From Methanomicrobiales archaeon (GTDB taxonomy: Archaea > Halobacteriota > Methanomicrobia > Methanomicrobiales > Methanospirillaceae): 14,085 bases of DNA. Below, in pieces: positions 12,992-14,085 of this stretch. Below the pieces are notes generated by a model. That model made no database searches. It was not told the DNA's origin and saw nothing but the letters and a program-made list of their open reading frames with translations. The stretch is taken from positions 1 through 14,085 of the forward strand of contig JAAZNH010000286.1 in assembly GCA_012798365.1 (NCBI GenBank), in the 5' to 3' direction. The number at the start of each line of letters is the position of its first letter. Positions within the stretch are counted from its first letter, which is position 1. The translations under genes were made by a program, and so were the position numbers.

Positions 12992-14040
12992 GAGTACACC
13001 CTCCCGATGACCGGTTCGCCGGCCCGGGGCATCCGGATGTTAGTGATATCGGAATCAATGGTCCGGATTGCTGCTTCTTCGCTGGAGATGAAGAGCCGGT
13101 CCCCGCACTCCGCGGTGACAAGCGGGCGGAGCTTGATCCGGTCAGTGAAACCGCAGAGCAGGTTCTCGTTTGCAACACAGATCGCAAACGGGCCGTTCAT
13201 GAGCGCGGAGCCGTAGGCAAGCCGGATCGCCCGGTTGAGTTCCTGCTCTTTGGGGGGCATCCGGTCGATCTCTTCCCAGAAGGGCGGGGCAAATGCGCGG
13301 ACTGCCAGTTCCTCGGAAAGGCCATGCCGGCGCACGAGAAGATCAACGAGGTATGCAACCACTTCCGTGTCGGTATGCATGGTGCATTTGTACCCGTAAC
13401 TCTCGATGTAACGCCGGTTCGTGCCATAGGAGGTGATCTCGCCATTGTGGACGACACTCCAGTTCAGGAGGTTGAACGGGTGTGCACCGCCCCACCAGCC
13501 GGCAGTATTGGTCGGGTACCGGTTGTGGGCAAGCCAGAGGTAGCCCTTGTAATCCTGGATGCGGTAAAAATTCGCAACATCCTCGGGCCAGCCGGCGGCC
13601 TTGAAGACACCCAGATTCTTCCCTGAGGAGAAGATCAGCGCGCCGTTCCTCTCGCTGTTGACTTTCATCACCAGGTACGTGATGATATCCTCTTCCGGTG
13701 AGATGCTTTTTGGCATCATGCTCGGGTTCGGCCGGAAAAAGTAGCGCCAGGGGGTATGGATCTTGCGCAGGCCGGGCTGTTCATAGGTTTTGATCTGTTC
13801 ATCGTGGACAATCATGCCCCACTTTTCCAGGAGGTTCTCAAGCGGGACTTTATGTTCCCGGATATTGTCAAAGAAGACATGGAGGGCGTAGTAGTCCTTG
13901 TAGTCAGGGTAAATCCCGTACGCCACATAGCCAGCCCCTTCGCCGCTGCCCCGCTCATTCATGGAGGCAAGTGCTTCCCGGATCCGCGAGCCGTCCATAC
14001 ACTGGCGGCCCCGGTCAATTACACCAATAATTCCACACAT
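12988..14040 (-). CDS. Glutamate synthase amidotransferase (class II, Ntn) domain protein
   Basis: A stand-alone glutaminase subunit of 350 residues that releases ammonia from glutamine for the synthase domain. The nucleophile is C2 in MCGIIGVID, exposed by removal of Met1 without any propeptide. Other class II signatures are NERGSGEGAGY (28-38), AHNRYPTNTAGWWGGAHPF (171-189) with R174, VVHNGEITSYG (196-206) with the oxyanion residues N199/G200, and MHTDTEVVAY (221-230) with D224. First gene of the operon, it overlaps the FMN-domain gene by four bases (ATGA). The start at 14040 must be right because Cys has to be residue 2; GTGAT lies about five bases upstream. The WGGAHPF segment is of the glutamate synthase type rather than GlmS or PurF. 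Confidence 0.94.
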   Translation of the reverse strand: MCGIIGVIDRGRQCMDGSRIREALASMNERGSGEGAGYVAYGIYPDYKDYYALHVFFDNIREHKVPLENLLEKWGMIVHDEQIKTYEQPGLRKIHTPWRYFFRPNPSMMPKSISPEEDIITYLVMKVNSERNGALIFSSGKNLGVFKAAGWPEDVANFYRIQDYKGYLWLAHNRYPTNTAGWWGGAHPFNLLNWSVVHNGEITSYGTNRRYIESYGYKCTMHTDTEVVAYLVDLLVRRHGLSEELAVRAFAPPFWEEIDRMPPKEQELNRAIRLAYGSALMNGPFAICVANENLLCGFTDRIKLRPLVTAECGDRLFISSEEAAIRTIDSDITNIRMPRAGEPVIGRVYS

Positions 14041-14085
14041 AGCATCACACGGGATATTGATTCAGTACTGTTGAGCATTCTTTTA
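14041..14085 (-). promoter_or_regulatory. Partial upstream region of the glutamate synthase operon
   Basis: The 45 bases before the amidotransferase ATG hold a GTGATG ribosome-binding match close to the start and an 8-base palindrome CAGTACTG at 14063-14070. The AT-rich end at the window border may lead into the promoter, which is cut off. Confidence 0.3.

Noticed and set aside
1..14085. CRISPR array, tRNA, rRNA, insertion sequence or prophage genes
   Set aside because: No regularly spaced repeats, tRNA-like cloverleaf, transposase or phage motif was seen anywhere in the window.

Overview
This 14 kb window looks like the chromosome of a GC-rich methanogenic archaeon. The best fit is the Methanomicrobiales (Methanoregula-like), which I infer from gene content rather than from any marker search. 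Supporting signs are an archaeal class I CCA-adding enzyme, a glutamate synthase split into separate domain proteins with an FrhB-like electron-input protein, a class III ribonucleotide reductase with its own glutaredoxin-like partner, and a REC-PAS-PAS-PAS sensor protein. Several genes lack a Shine-Dalgarno site but have a TATA-like element about 25 bases upstream, as in leaderless archaeal genes.

Layout. Positions 1-659 hold no convincing gene but contain several stem-loops and two terminator-like signals. Positions 660-4111 are a minus-strand block: nrdH (glutaredoxin-like), then nrdD (anaerobic ribonucleotide reductase, 1-base stop/start overlap), then a membrane-anchored zinc-ribbon protein that appears to have its own leaderless promoter. 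Positions 4296-6211 are a plus-strand pair whose frames overlap by 7 bases: thpR (RNA 2',3'-cyclic phosphodiesterase) and cca (tRNA CCA-adding enzyme). Convergent to these (6229-7830, minus) is a receiver-PAS protein with no visible output domain. A 345-base divergent spacer with repeats and palindromes separates it from glnA (8176-9513, plus). The rest of the window is a tight four-gene minus-strand operon for ammonium assimilation: amidotransferase, FMN/Fe-S synthase domain, GXGXG domain and FrhB-like protein. It converges on glnA.

Together glnA and the split glutamate synthase form a complete GS-GOGAT route: glnA makes glutamine, the amidotransferase releases its ammonia, and the FMN domain makes glutamate with electrons probably entering through the FrhB-like protein (F420H2 or ferredoxin) instead of an NADPH-dependent GltD. 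The nrdH-nrdD operon makes deoxynucleotides; no NrdG activase lies in the window.

Most genes are housekeeping. The observation most worth checking is that NrdD ends about 30 residues after the point where class III reductases normally continue into a zinc-binding CxxC/CxxC module and the glycyl-radical loop, and neither is visible here. The next most interesting are the paired GGGAAAAACCC elements and the 14-base perfect palindrome in the glnA upstream region, and the output-less sensor divergent from glnA.
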